Positions 23,701-32,360 are shown, counted from the first letter of the stretch. The stretch: DNA of 33,857 nucleotides from Paratissierella sp033809995 (GCA_033809995.1 JAPXKQ010000024.1:1-33857), one strand, 5' to 3'. Numbers and translations are program-made. Notes: a model not told the origin generated them from the letters alone.

Positions 23701-25842
23701 GCTGTAGTTTAGCTGATTAACTATTTCAAGGATTTTTTCCTCCTCTTTTTCAGAGTAAAAATCTAGCAAAAAACTTCCTATATGGTGGTGTATAGTTTTT
23801 CTTTCCTTCTCATCTATTGTTTCATAGAATGATTGAGCTAGTTTGGCATCAAAAAATCCTATGGAATTATTGGATTGTTCATGGAGGATACCCAAAGTTG
23901 TAAGCCCCATCATTAGGCTTTTATATTTTTCCTCAGATAGTTCCAATACTCCTTGGATAATGTCTTTTGAAAAACTTGTTCCTAAACAGGCTGCAAATTT
24001 AAGAAATTCCTTTATCTCTATGGGAAGATTTTTAATCCTATATAAGATATAGTTTTGAATATTTTCATCCCCACTGAATGTTTTTATGGTGTTTATATCC
24101 CATAGCCATCTATCTCCGTCAAAGTCATACCATATTATCCCCTTTGTATATAGGTTATTAAATAATTCTTTGAAATAATAGGGATTTCCCCTAGTTATAT
24201 AGTGTAAGACTTTAGCCAACTCATAGCTTTCATTTTCTGTACAATAAAAGGTATCTATAATCATTTGATTCGTATCATGGATTGAGATACCTTCAATATA
24301 TAGATTCTTAATACTTGGATTTTTCTTTTCCATATCCTTTATTGTATCAAACAATAGTTCTTTACTCCCTTTGTTGCTACTACAGGTGCCTATAAATAGA
24401 AGGCCTCTAAGGTTTGGATCTGTGACTATACTTTCAAGAATAATCAATGAACCTTTTTCAGCCCATTGTAAATCATCCATAAAAATCACTACTGGTTTTT
24501 TCTTTTGTAAAAATACTTTTATTATACTTGATATAGATGCCAATAGCCTATCCCTAGTCTCTAAGGAAGGCACAACCTCTACCTTAGGCTGACTGCCAAG
24601 GATTATTTCCATGGAGGGAAGGTATTTTGTTATAATGGGAGCATTGCTCCCAAGGGTTTTTAAAAATAGGATTTTCCAGTCCTCCATTTCTTCCTTTGAT
24701 TCAATAAGCACATATTGTAGTAAATTTTCTATTGCCTGTACAAAGGGTATATAGGGAATATCAGACCTAATGGTGTCATATCTTCCAACTGCAAAATATG
24801 AATCCTTCCCCTTCTTTTCCCTTATCCCTTCTACAAGACTTGTTTTTCCAATCCCTGATTCACCATGGATGAATATAACTTCCTTAGCCCCACCTTTTGC
24901 ATTTTCAAAGGCCTTAAAAATTACATCCTTTTCCTTTTCCCTTCCATATTGTTTATCAGTTATTTTAAAAACAGAGGGGATATCTCTATTCCCTATTTCA
25001 AGTATTTCAAAGGATTTGTTGTATATGTATTGTTCTTTAAAACTTATCAAATCATTCAATAGTCCATTTATGCTTTGGTAGCGATGTTCCTGATGTTTGT
25101 TCAGGCATTTCATTATAATGCTGGACAAAAAACCAGGAACATCACCCCTTATATAAAGTGGATGTTCTATGTTTTTTGTAAAATGTTCGAGGACAAAGGA
25201 TTCCAATTCGTTTTTGTCGATGGGAAGCTGTTTTGTAATCATCTGATAAAATATCACTCCTAGGGAGTATATATCCGTCCTATAATCTATAGGTTCTATT
25301 CTAATTCCTATTTGTTCTGGTGCTACATACTGGAGGGATAAATTTTTTAGACTGTTATAATCTATATCAGTGCCTATTGCTTTTATGGAGTGGCTAAAAT
25401 CACTAAGGTAAACCCTAAAATTCTCCCTGTTAATTAAAAATATTTCTGAATTTAGTCCTGTATGGATATATCCGTTTTTATGCAATTCCCTAAGGCTCAT
25501 TACCATTTCTATGGCAAGATTTATAAAGGTATCTATGGGCATTTTATCTTTTTGATTGATATATTCGCTCAAACTCAAAGTCCCTGCTTTTTCTATAATA
25601 AGGCTATGCATCTTTCCTGCTTTTTTTACTTCTATAAATCTTATTTCTGAGTTGGAATATAGCTTTTGCTGTAATTTGTATTCATCTTTTAAAACAGTTT
25701 CATCTAAAGCCCTGGAATAAAGTGTTAGAGGCATCTTTATAATTACTTCTTCATTTGTATCCTCTTTTATTCCCCTATATGTGTTTATATGTTCCGTTTT
25801 GTATAATAGCTTTAAAGTTTTATATCCTAATATTTCTGACAT
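20749..25842 (-). CDS. Giant hybrid: Ser/Thr kinase-like - AAA ATPase - GAF - NarL-type histidine kinase
   Basis: The 1697-aa protein has no membrane segment. Residues 1-275 form a protein kinase-like domain (IIKMP with K36; GTDIDYNSLKNLSLQYVAPEQ; DIYSLGVIFYQMIT). Its catalytic loop is HTGLNSEIFL (127-136) where HRDLKPENIL is expected, so the catalytic Asp is Gly129 and the Mg-binding Asn is Ile134; DFS replaces DFG. About 290-600 is an AAA/STAND ATPase (GESGIGKTSL near 331, VVIFMDDLQWA near 454). A helical TPR-like region fills about 650-1270. A GAF domain lies near 1300-1450, then a coiled coil. The histidine kinase has REVHDTVGHTLTSVNMQIEAG with phospho-accepting His1513, ALQEGITNGIRHG, DQGIGA and GFGLTSMRDRV, all intact. 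Cytoplasmic signal integration leading to phosphotransfer to the adjacent regulator is the likely role. The start follows GGGAG 17 bp after the regulator stop. Confidence 0.93.
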   Translation of the reverse strand: MSEILGYKTLKLLYKTEHINTYRGIKEDTNEEVIIKMPLTLYSRALDETVLKDEYKLQQKLYSNSEIRFIEVKKAGKMHSLIIEKAGTLSLSEYINQKDKMPIDTFINLAIEMVMSLRELHKNGYIHTGLNSEIFLINRENFRVYLSDFSHSIKAIGTDIDYNSLKNLSLQYVAPEQIGIRIEPIDYRTDIYSLGVIFYQMITKQLPIDKNELESFVLEHFTKNIEHPLYIRGDVPGFLSSIIMKCLNKHQEHRYQSINGLLNDLISFKEQYIYNKSFEILEIGNRDIPSVFKITDKQYGREKEKDVIFKAFENAKGGAKEVIFIHGESGIGKTSLVEGIREKKGKDSYFAVGRYDTIRSDIPYIPFVQAIENLLQYVLIESKEEMEDWKILFLKTLGSNAPIITKYLPSMEIILGSQPKVEVVPSLETRDRLLASISSIIKVFLQKKKPVVIFMDDLQWAEKGSLIILESIVTDPNLRGLLFIGTCSSNKGSKELLFDTIKDMEKKNPSIKNLYIEGISIHDTNQMIIDTFYCTENESYELAKVLHYITRGNPYYFKELFNNLYTKGIIWYDFDGDRWLWDINTIKTFSGDENIQNYILYRIKNLPIEIKEFLKFAACLGTSFSKDIIQGVLELSEEKYKSLMMGLTTLGILHEQSNNSIGFFDAKLAQSFYETIDEKERKTIHHHIGSFLLDFYSEKEEEKILEIVNQLNYSRDIITDKEKKFNLARLNFRAGKRSANSMAFNVAIIYFKIGLELLGEDPWGADRNLAFEMYYGLYECSYLVGDLKTADDIFNILIGKARTLEEKGNIYLAKIFAYFRTGRQDEGIEICLNLLNDFNIRTKKNPSRFSILIQYLITKPYVLDMNIRKILSLPDEDISQREFTDVEKVINSIYLALITMGYTTAPNIMVYLSLMQLRHFLKGKQYENIPGGLVAYSVLVMRLSKDYNRGFEIGKLALRLDEKWNKDIANRGINYFVFASLIHHWKEHAEATEEYFLNAISYCTESGNPIFAGFSISHYISSLHVRGVHLEKLFEQIEHYSKYNHYMNHRYLNDFLSLYRQFTLCLLGRTHSPLSFGDENISESILMERLRSGDERERKIFDYNLCKLQIYYFMGNYEETLKIAKESEVYEDRANGTIALPEFYFYYCLSILASYHVFNLKERHMYTKALKKKIRAMKIWAKCCPENFGHKYLLILAESNRVRKKFKSAAFFYDQAIISARNNNYIQNASLGYELAAKFYYEWSMKTTGNVYMVLAYRGFESLGATIKVRSLEEEFPWILETKDIVWYKHNITMALDKSTIIKTYQTITEEIVLEELLKKILTILIQNAGADKCLLFLYKDNNLHLEGVGKVIEDKIDTEVLQSIELKDCENAPKSIINYVATTNELVIKNNISQGNIFTKDPFLSKNNIKSVICMPIIHQSKSIGILYLENNLVEGVFSASRIELLKIISSQLAISIENARLYSELQELNTNLEEKVLERTRKLEQSQKEIATALAERSILEERTRIAREVHDTVGHTLTSVNMQIEAGKRLIRKDTVLAVEKLEQSQEQIRLGLNNIRKSLHMLKEGDLREEFIPTLESFIQDTMKNTGITIMYDISYISNLSSPQRYILYRALQEGITNGIRHGRSNYFDFSLKQHNDKIVFILKDQGIGAENIKFGFGLTSMRDRVLELSGEFEAISKQGEGVTIIIKIPIDY

Positions 25843-25859
25843 CTTTCCACTCCCAATTA

Positions 25860-26537
25860 CTATTCTTTTCTAAGGGCTTTAGATAAATAAATGATAGCAT
25901 TTGTCCTATCATTTACCCCTATCTTGTTGTAAATATTGCTTACATAGTTTCTAACTGTACCTTCCCCTATATATAGTTTTTCTGCTATTTGTTTGTTGTT
26001 AAATCCCTCGACCATATAGTAGATAACTTCTTTCTCCCTCTCAGAAAACTCTTCTATACCCATAGATATATTCTTATTAGTTGCTATATTCTTCATATTA
26101 TAAGGAGTACTGTCTAATGACAGCCTATTTGCAAGCTTTATAGCTACTGAAGATGGAATCATCATTTGTCCTTTAGCCCCATCCCTTATGGCATCAATTA
26201 ACTTATCTCCTGGCATATCCTTTAATAAAAATCCTTCAGCTCCATTTGCAAGTGTATCTATTATATATTCTTCATCGTCAAAGGTAGTCAACATAATTAC
26301 AATAACATCTGGAAAATCCTTTTTTATCATTTTTACACTTTCTACGCCATTCATTAGGGGCATTCGCACATCCATTAAAACAATATCTGGTGAAAGTTCT
26401 TTTACTAGGTTGTAGGCTTCTTCTCCATTTTCCGCTAAGCCAATAACCTCCATATCACATTCTAAATCCAGTATGGTTTTAAGTCCGTCCCTCATCAAAG
26501 TTTGATCATCTGCAACTATGATTTTATATTTTGACAT
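25860..26537 (-). CDS. NarL/FixJ-family response regulator
   Basis: The 225-aa protein starts at the ATG at 26537, with AAGGGGGAG 7 nt upstream; a TTG at 26558 would run through that site. The receiver domain has acidic D10-D11, phospho-acceptor D56 in VLMDVRMP, the Thr of MLTTFDD and the Lys of LLKDMPG. The C-terminal LuxR-type helix-turn-helix reads FSEREKEVIYYMVEGFNNKQIAEKLYIGEGTVRNYVSNIYNKIG. It is the partner of the downstream histidine kinase, whose HisKA_3-type core is the usual match for NarL regulators. Its DNA target may be the ATGAC/GTCAT palindrome found both upstream of this gene and upstream of the SLH protein gene; that link is inference. Confidence 0.95.
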   Translation of the reverse strand: MSKYKIIVADDQTLMRDGLKTILDLECDMEVIGLAENGEEAYNLVKELSPDIVLMDVRMPLMNGVESVKMIKKDFPDVIVIMLTTFDDEEYIIDTLANGAEGFLLKDMPGDKLIDAIRDGAKGQMMIPSSVAIKLANRLSLDSTPYNMKNIATNKNISMGIEEFSEREKEVIYYMVEGFNNKQIAEKLYIGEGTVRNYVSNIYNKIGVNDRTNAIIYLSKALRKE

Positions 26538-26581
26538 CAAAAAACTCCCCCTTCTCAAGAAATCTTTGATAGTTATAGATA

Positions 26582-26590
26582 ATTATAGCA
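26582..26590 (-). promoter_or_regulatory. Extended -10 promoter candidate of the RR-HK operon
   Basis: TGCTATAAT (26590-26582) is a TGn-extended -10 box 45 nt before the regulator ATG. The -35 region (TAGTTA, 17 bp upstream) is poor. A second TATAAT at 26697-26692 within the shared element is the alternative promoter. Confidence 0.45.
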
Positions 26591-26659
26591 AAGGCGGAAC
26601 AATTTAACTAGTATGCCCTTAAAACATCCATGCAAAACCTATCATTCCATTTAAATATC

Positions 26660-26757
26660 AAAAAGTCCCTCCTATTACAACTTATACTTAAATTATAATA
26701 GGGGGACTTGTCATATGAATAGTGGCAATAGTCATTATGACTGTCATATATTTTGTA
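26660..26757 (-). repeat. Shared regulatory element, copy upstream of the response regulator
   Basis: About 98 bp align with 32309-32405 at roughly 85% identity by eye. On the minus strand the order is ATGACAGTCATAATGACT, TTGCCACTATTCATATGAC, then an inverted repeat (26709-26696 with 26677-26663) enclosing TATAAT, then TTTTTG. The element holds the perfect palindrome AGTCATAATGACT (26742-26730) and a further CATATGAC. It lies between the SLH gene end and the regulator, so the inverted repeat could also terminate the SLH transcript. Confidence 0.8.
26730..26742. promoter_or_regulatory. 13-bp palindrome, candidate response-regulator site (copy 1)
   Basis: AGTCAT-A-ATGACT is a perfect palindrome, identical in both copies of the shared element. 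It overlaps a second palindrome ATGAC-A-GTCAT on its minus-strand 5' side. Its centre is about 38 bp upstream of the TATAAT at 26697-26692, a position suited to an activator. Confidence 0.55.
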
Positions 26758-26777
26758 ATTTTTTTATCATATCTTTG

Positions 26778-29700
26778 TTAATTATTGATTAACCCCAATT
26801 TTATTAGAAGATTTCTAATGGCTGTTGCTGTTTCCGAATAACTAAAGGTATCCATTGGTGAAATTGTTGTATGGCTGGTTCCATTAAATATTCCTGCACT
26901 TAATACTTTTTTTACATCAGTGTATGCCCAATCTGAAACTTGTTCTTTGTCTGTATAGCTATCAATTCTATTATCCTCTATTACTTCTAATCCTGCAATT
27001 TTCATAGCTTTTTCAAACATTACCATGGCTTCTTGTCTTGTGATATTAGAATTAGGTTTAAATGTTCCATCGTTATAGCCTTTGACTATACCATAATCAA
27101 CTGCTATTTTTATGGCATCTGCCAATGGATCTATAGGGTTTACATCGGTAAATTGGTTTTCCACTGCAACACCAGTTTTATATATACCTAAAGCTTTTAC
27201 GATATATTCTGCAAATTCACCTCTTGTTATTTGACCTTTTGGGTCAAAGTTCTCTGGATTTGCAATAATTAGTCTTGCTGCCATATCCTCCACTGCTATC
27301 TTGGACCAATGATTTTCCACGGATTTTACTGTTACTCTATTACTTATAACAGAGTAAGCAGAGTTAGTAAGTGAATTTAGTTTTGCATACCATTTGCCAC
27401 CCTTATTAAATATAACTGTTGGAATATGGCTATACAACCCATTAGAGTCAAATACTATTCCTGTGATAGTTTTTGAAGGCTCTATATCTTCTGTAATTTC
27501 TATAATTCTTTCTACATATCTACTAAATTTATTTATACCTTTTTCTTCTATGATACCATCTTTATTAGTATAAATTGCTTTTATGTTAAAATCTACTGGT
27601 TGAACAAGAAGCTTAGAGCCATTTTTGTTTACAATTTCCTTGTATTTTCTAGTAAGTTCATCATTAATCTTTTCTATTTGAATTTCAATCTGAATATTTT
27701 TTAATTCAGATTCTTTTAATCCTAGTTCTTGTAATAGCTCTTCAATCTTAAATTCGTTACTTGATATATTGTATTGGATATTGCCTCTATCAATGGATAT
27801 TATAAAACTTTTGTCTTCTAATCTTTTGACTATATCACCTGTTAGATATAATCTCATAATATCTGAAGCCTTATCAGAAATTGGGAACAGTATTATATTT
27901 TTATTCCCTTTATTAGAATTCTTAACTATAGATTCAATTAATTTGTTGTTTACTTTGACATCTAAGATAGTTTTACCATTCTTTACTGATTTTCTTTCTG
28001 ATATAATAATGCTTTCTTCTTTTTTCTCTATTTCCTTTTTTTCATTTCTTCTATCCCTAATATCTCTGTCTGGGATTACTGGGTCTTCTTTATTAGGTTT
28101 ATCTGGTACTACTGGGTTATCTGGTTCATCTGGGTCACCTGGCTCTACTGGATCCTTCTTGTACCCAAACTCTACTATTACTTCTTCATCTTTAGTAGTT
28201 AGAGTTACTTCCTTACTGGCTTTATCTGCTAAAGTATAGCCTTCTATTTCCTTAGGATTTACTGCGTGAGTTCCTAGTTCCTTTGTTAATGTTTCTGTTT
28301 CTAACACATCATTGGTATCAATGTCTATATGATTGACTACTATGGTTGCTGTATCTGGGTCATCTGGATCATCTGGGTCTACTGAATTCTTCTTGTACTC
28401 AAACTTTACTGTTACTTCTTCACCCTTAGTAGTTAGGATTACTTCTTTACTAGTTTCATCTGCTAAGGTATAGCCTTCTATTTCCTTAGGATTTACTGTA
28501 TGAGTACCTAGTTCTTTGATTAATGTTTCTGTGTCTAGTACTTCTTTGGTATCAATGTCTATATTATTTACTATTATGGTTGCTGTGTCTGGTTCTACTT
28601 GCTTCAGTTTCACTACTACCTTTACTTCTGCCTTTAATTTCTGTGGATTTATTACATCATCCTCAAATGTTCCTGTGAATATATATTCTCCTGCTGTATT
28701 TCCATCATACTCTGGGGTTCCATCATCCCATGTTACTCTAAGGCTTGTGCTTGTTTGATCACTTAGAGTAACTTGAACAGTAGTTGGTAATGACAATGCA
28801 GATTCTTCTGTACCATAGGCTACCTCCATATCTGCTATTGGCTCGACACTTATTACCTCTACTGGTTTTTCATACCCAAACCAATTAAAACTTATTTGTT
28901 GGGTATTTTTAAACCCTTCAGCGTTTTCAAAATAAACAGTATATATCCCATTTTCACGAACTAGGAATTCACCGTTTTCTATTAGATTCCCCTCAGGAAA
29001 GTTCCGCTCATTATACTGCCCAAATGCCCATTTCATAATAGTTGGAGTGAAGTTAATTGGTTGTACATTGATAACTACTTCCTTATCCTTGGATTCCTTA
29101 TCCCAACTGATTTCCACTTTAGGTATATATTCATAAGCTCCTATATCAATATAGGTGTTGACGATTCGCTTCTCATTCGCCAAATCCTTGAAAGTATTTC
29201 GATATCGTTCAAAGTAAAGATAGTTGGAGCCTGTATCAACGACTGGTGACGACTGATGAACAGTATAATTCCCGCCACTCTCTGGTTTTCCATCGGCAGG
29301 TCTGAAATCATAGAACTGTGGATTGACATCGATATTCTTGCCACCATCATAACCAAAGTTCGTATTCCAATACCTTCCACTGCCTCCTGCACCCTCGACT
29401 AAACTATTGGAATAGTGAGGATAACTCAAGAATTGTTTTTGAGGACTTAGATTAGGGTTTAATTTAAGGGATATATTCTCTCCTTCAGTTGAGGCATTAT
29501 TTCCCCAAATGATACTATTATTTACAATGACTTCGGTTACATAATTAAAGAGTCCACCACCTATATTGGCTGTATTTCCACTCAATGTTACATTCGTAAG
29601 TGTCATTATCTTGCCTTTATAGTTATGAATTCCACCACCACTGCTATTAGCCACATTTCCCGTAATCTCAGTGTTTATAATATCTAAAAAACCATCGTCA

Positions 29701-32309
29701 TAGTAGGACTCATCGTAATAAATTCCTCCACCATCAATGGCTCTATTGCCACTGATGGTACTATTCTTAATGGTAGCCTCAACATAATCCCAGAGGTGAA
29801 TCCCACCCCCCCTTTCTGATGCAATATTATCCATTATAGATACACCATTAAGGATTACATCTCCATTCTCGCCATAGTCGGTATCTTTAATATAAATTCC
29901 GCCGCCATATCTAGCTGTACTCCGAGTTACAGTGACATTCTCTAAAAGAGGTGCCCCAACGATGTATAGAGAGCCTCCTTCAGCTGCAGAATTGTCTGTG
30001 AATATGGTATTCCTAATGACTGGGCTACTTTCATAAATATTCATACCGCCACCATTAAGACTACCATGCCCCCCTGTAATAGTTACACCATCCAATATTG
30101 CGGTGGAATCCCATATCGAATTATTGGTATAAAACACATTATAAACATGTTCCCCTCCAAGATTACCAGACAATATGGTCTTATGCTCCTCCCAATCCCT
30201 ATCTTCCATGCCAGTATTATTGGAGGCATTTGCAGGAAAGCCACCATAGATTGTAACCCCATTTTTCATTTCAAAGTGTTGTGTTTTTGGGTTATTTCTG
30301 GTTTGATGCCCAGTAGGTACATAGGTTCCTGCAGCGATCCATACTTGATCCCCTGGTTGGGCTTCTTCGATGGCTGTATGCAAATCGCCTAGGGCCTGCT
30401 CCCAACTGGAGCCATCCCCACTTCCATCTTCTTTAACATAGATAATATTGCCAATTATTTCATCATTATCATCATTATCATCATTATCATCATCAAAATC
30501 ATATTGAATAAATACTTTATCCACTGTATGAAAGCCACTAGTGCTTTCTAAATAGATTGAATACATTCCATTTTCTGGGACGAAAAATTCTCCTTTTTTA
30601 TTGATTAAAGTACTTTGATTATGAGGAAAGTTAGTCTCATCATAGCTTCCCTTCGCATATTTCATGACTACATCTTCCATATCTGCACCTGTCAATACGC
30701 TCCTTACATTTGCCCTATTATTAACTGGGTCCAGATTACTTTGAATCGACAATGCAGGTTGATTTTCACAGGCTCCAATGTCAATCACATCGTTGACAAT
30801 ACGCTTTTTCCCTCTAATATCTGTAGGAATATTAAATATTAGGGCTGGATCTATAGGTACTACTTTACCAGTTTTCGGGTTTACAACTTCTTCTGGTACT
30901 CTTATATTCAGTTCATTTGAACCTGCCTCTATTAATGGAGAGTCTTGATAATCACGAAATAGTGGATCTTCATCTATATTATTTCCTTGATCGATACCAA
31001 AGCCACTGTTCCACTGACCACTGCCCCCAGAGCCTTCAATTAAACTATAAGCAACGTTGATTTTTGTGGAATCCATAGTATATACATTATTACCTGATTC
31101 TTTTGCATTATTTCCCCAAATCACACTATTGTGAAGGGTGATATCTCCACTTTCATGATTAATTCCACCGCCATTTACTTTTGAATTATTTCCGCTGATG
31201 GTTACATTGGTTAGGGAAAGGGAGCCTCCTTCATGATATATACCTCCCCCTCCATTTCCTCCACTGAAATTACCAGTAATCGATACATTGGTTAATATGG
31301 GACTACTTTCGGAGCTGTACATACCACCTCCACCGCCGTTGCCCGTAAATTCATCCCATCGATTATTATTGTTTGTGATTGAGACATTATCTAGTCTTGG
31401 GTTGCTATACTTATTGTACATCCCTGCTCCCCTGTAAGTAGATGTATTATTTGTAATCACAACATTTCTTAGCCATGGACTACTGTTATAATTGTACATC
31501 CCCCCACCAAAGCAGTGCCTCCATGTCTTATCATAATCATATTCCCCTTCATAATCATGATTGGTACTGCTGTCTGCGAACCCTCCTGTAATGGTAACAC
31601 CATCTAATATGGCAGTATGGTCTAATCCTAAATCGAAATGGTAAAATACGTGGTAGGATTCATCTCCCGACAGAATGGTCTTGTAATTCGTCCAATCACG
31701 ATCCTCCAGGCTACCTTTTCCCTTAGAATTCGCAGGAAATCCACCATAGATGGCAACACAATTTTTCATTTGGAAATATCTGTCCTCTATGCGATATCCT
31801 TTTGGTGTATATCTACCTTCAGCGATCCATATTTGATCTCCTGGTCGGGCCATTTCGATTGCCATTTGCAAATTCCCCATGGGACTATCCCAGCTTGAAC
31901 CATTCCCTCCACCATTTTCTTTGACATAAATCACCCTGCCACCAGACGGACATTTCTTTTTATATAAAAACTCTAATTCTATCGCTTGACCATTATTACT
32001 TATGGTAACTTCCTTTTTTCTATCAAGTTCTGCCAAGACATAGTATTGTATTTCGTCGTCATATTCTTTGACATATTCATTGGCATAAACTGTCCAAGTT
32101 CCCAGTGTATAAATTAAAGTTTCTTCTTCTAGTGCTTCTTTAGTATCTTTATCTATATGCTTTACTATAATTGTTCCTGTGTCTCCTGAGTTTTGAATAA
32201 TTGGTATAATAGGCTCTTCTGATTGTATTTCCTCTGCAAATACTCCATATGGAAAAACATTTATTAATATGGTAATTATTAATAAAAAAATTACAATTCT
32301 CTTTAACAT
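26778..32309 (-). CDS. SLH-anchored surface protein with two beta-helix modules and MucBP-like repeats
   Basis: The 1843-aa protein has a signal peptide (1-25, ending GVFAEE). A MucBP-like domain (about 41-115) precedes beta-helix module 1 (about 120-515), which has many NNTSTYRGAGMYN- and GGGIYHEGG-type coils. After a short Ig-like stretch and an acidic DDNDDNDDN linker comes beta-helix module 2 (about 620-1060). The two modules share openings (VIYVKENGGGNGSSW and IIYVKEDGSGDGSSW), so they arose by duplication. A Big_4-like domain (about 1150-1237), two near-identical MucBP units, a Pro/Asp linker, an uncharacterised region and three SLH domains (about 1667-1843; TRGEFAEYIVKALGIY, GYNDGTFKPNSNITRQEA) follow. 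SLH domains hold such proteins to pyruvylated cell-wall polymers. Adhesion or glycan binding is plausible; no catalytic residues were identified. The ATG lies 7 nt after AGGGGGA. Confidence 0.92.
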   Translation of the reverse strand: MLKRIVIFLLIITILINVFPYGVFAEEIQSEEPIIPIIQNSGDTGTIIVKHIDKDTKEALEEETLIYTLGTWTVYANEYVKEYDDEIQYYVLAELDRKKEVTISNNGQAIELEFLYKKKCPSGGRVIYVKENGGGNGSSWDSPMGNLQMAIEMARPGDQIWIAEGRYTPKGYRIEDRYFQMKNCVAIYGGFPANSKGKGSLEDRDWTNYKTILSGDESYHVFYHFDLGLDHTAILDGVTITGGFADSSTNHDYEGEYDYDKTWRHCFGGGMYNYNSSPWLRNVVITNNTSTYRGAGMYNKYSNPRLDNVSITNNNNRWDEFTGNGGGGGMYSSESSPILTNVSITGNFSGGNGGGGIYHEGGSLSLTNVTISGNNSKVNGGGINHESGDITLHNSVIWGNNAKESGNNVYTMDSTKINVAYSLIEGSGGSGQWNSGFGIDQGNNIDEDPLFRDYQDSPLIEAGSNELNIRVPEEVVNPKTGKVVPIDPALIFNIPTDIRGKKRIVNDVIDIGACENQPALSIQSNLDPVNNRANVRSVLTGADMEDVVMKYAKGSYDETNFPHNQSTLINKKGEFFVPENGMYSIYLESTSGFHTVDKVFIQYDFDDDNDDNDDNDEIIGNIIYVKEDGSGDGSSWEQALGDLHTAIEEAQPGDQVWIAAGTYVPTGHQTRNNPKTQHFEMKNGVTIYGGFPANASNNTGMEDRDWEEHKTILSGNLGGEHVYNVFYTNNSIWDSTAILDGVTITGGHGSLNGGGMNIYESSPVIRNTIFTDNSAAEGGSLYIVGAPLLENVTVTRSTARYGGGIYIKDTDYGENGDVILNGVSIMDNIASERGGGIHLWDYVEATIKNSTISGNRAIDGGGIYYDESYYDDGFLDIINTEITGNVANSSGGGIHNYKGKIMTLTNVTLSGNTANIGGGLFNYVTEVIVNNSIIWGNNASTEGENISLKLNPNLSPQKQFLSYPHYSNSLVEGAGGSGRYWNTNFGYDGGKNIDVNPQFYDFRPADGKPESGGNYTVHQSSPVVDTGSNYLYFERYRNTFKDLANEKRIVNTYIDIGAYEYIPKVEISWDKESKDKEVVINVQPINFTPTIMKWAFGQYNERNFPEGNLIENGEFLVRENGIYTVYFENAEGFKNTQQISFNWFGYEKPVEVISVEPIADMEVAYGTEESALSLPTTVQVTLSDQTSTSLRVTWDDGTPEYDGNTAGEYIFTGTFEDDVINPQKLKAEVKVVVKLKQVEPDTATIIVNNIDIDTKEVLDTETLIKELGTHTVNPKEIEGYTLADETSKEVILTTKGEEVTVKFEYKKNSVDPDDPDDPDTATIVVNHIDIDTNDVLETETLTKELGTHAVNPKEIEGYTLADKASKEVTLTTKDEEVIVEFGYKKDPVEPGDPDEPDNPVVPDKPNKEDPVIPDRDIRDRRNEKKEIEKKEESIIISERKSVKNGKTILDVKVNNKLIESIVKNSNKGNKNIILFPISDKASDIMRLYLTGDIVKRLEDKSFIISIDRGNIQYNISSNEFKIEELLQELGLKESELKNIQIEIQIEKINDELTRKYKEIVNKNGSKLLVQPVDFNIKAIYTNKDGIIEEKGINKFSRYVERIIEITEDIEPSKTITGIVFDSNGLYSHIPTVIFNKGGKWYAKLNSLTNSAYSVISNRVTVKSVENHWSKIAVEDMAARLIIANPENFDPKGQITRGEFAEYIVKALGIYKTGVAVENQFTDVNPIDPLADAIKIAVDYGIVKGYNDGTFKPNSNITRQEAMVMFEKAMKIAGLEVIEDNRIDSYTDKEQVSDWAYTDVKKVLSAGIFNGTSHTTISPMDTFSYSETATAIRNLLIKLGLINN
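28150..28600. repeat. Tandem MucBP-coding repeat inside the SLH gene
   Basis: Two units offset by 234 bp encode ATIVVNHIDIDT.../ATIIVNNIDIDT... and GYTLADKASKEV/GYTLADETSKEV. They are highly similar at DNA level, for example the shared string TATAGCCTTCTATTTCCTTA. Recombination between them could remove or add one 78-residue unit. Confidence 0.8.
30461..30496. repeat. 9-bp microsatellite coding for an Asp-Asn linker
   Basis: Three perfect copies of CATCATTAT (30461-30487) plus a partial one encode DDNDDNDDN between the two beta-helix modules. The unit is a multiple of three, so slippage would change linker length without a frameshift. Confidence 0.85.
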
Positions 32310-32313
32310 TAAA

Positions 32314-32360
32314 AAATCCCCCTATTACAGTTTATTATATAAATTATAATAGGAGGATTT
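32314..32360 (-). promoter_or_regulatory. Promoter and ribosome-binding-site-spanning inverted repeat of the SLH gene
   Basis: The 14-bp arms pair completely in minus-strand RNA (one G-U), and the 3' arm contains the AGGGGGA ribosome binding site. TATAAT begins inside the 5' arm with no good -35 box, which suggests an activator-dependent promoter. RNA started there would lack the 5' arm and leave the site free. RNA reading through from rsgA would fold the hairpin, hiding the site or terminating at the following TTTTTT. Confidence 0.55.

Noticed and set aside
27769..28239. 156-codon plus-strand frame inside the SLH gene
   Set aside because: Antisense to the Pro/Asp linker and MucBP codons; its Ser/Gly/Leu-rich translation is the expected shadow of that repeat.
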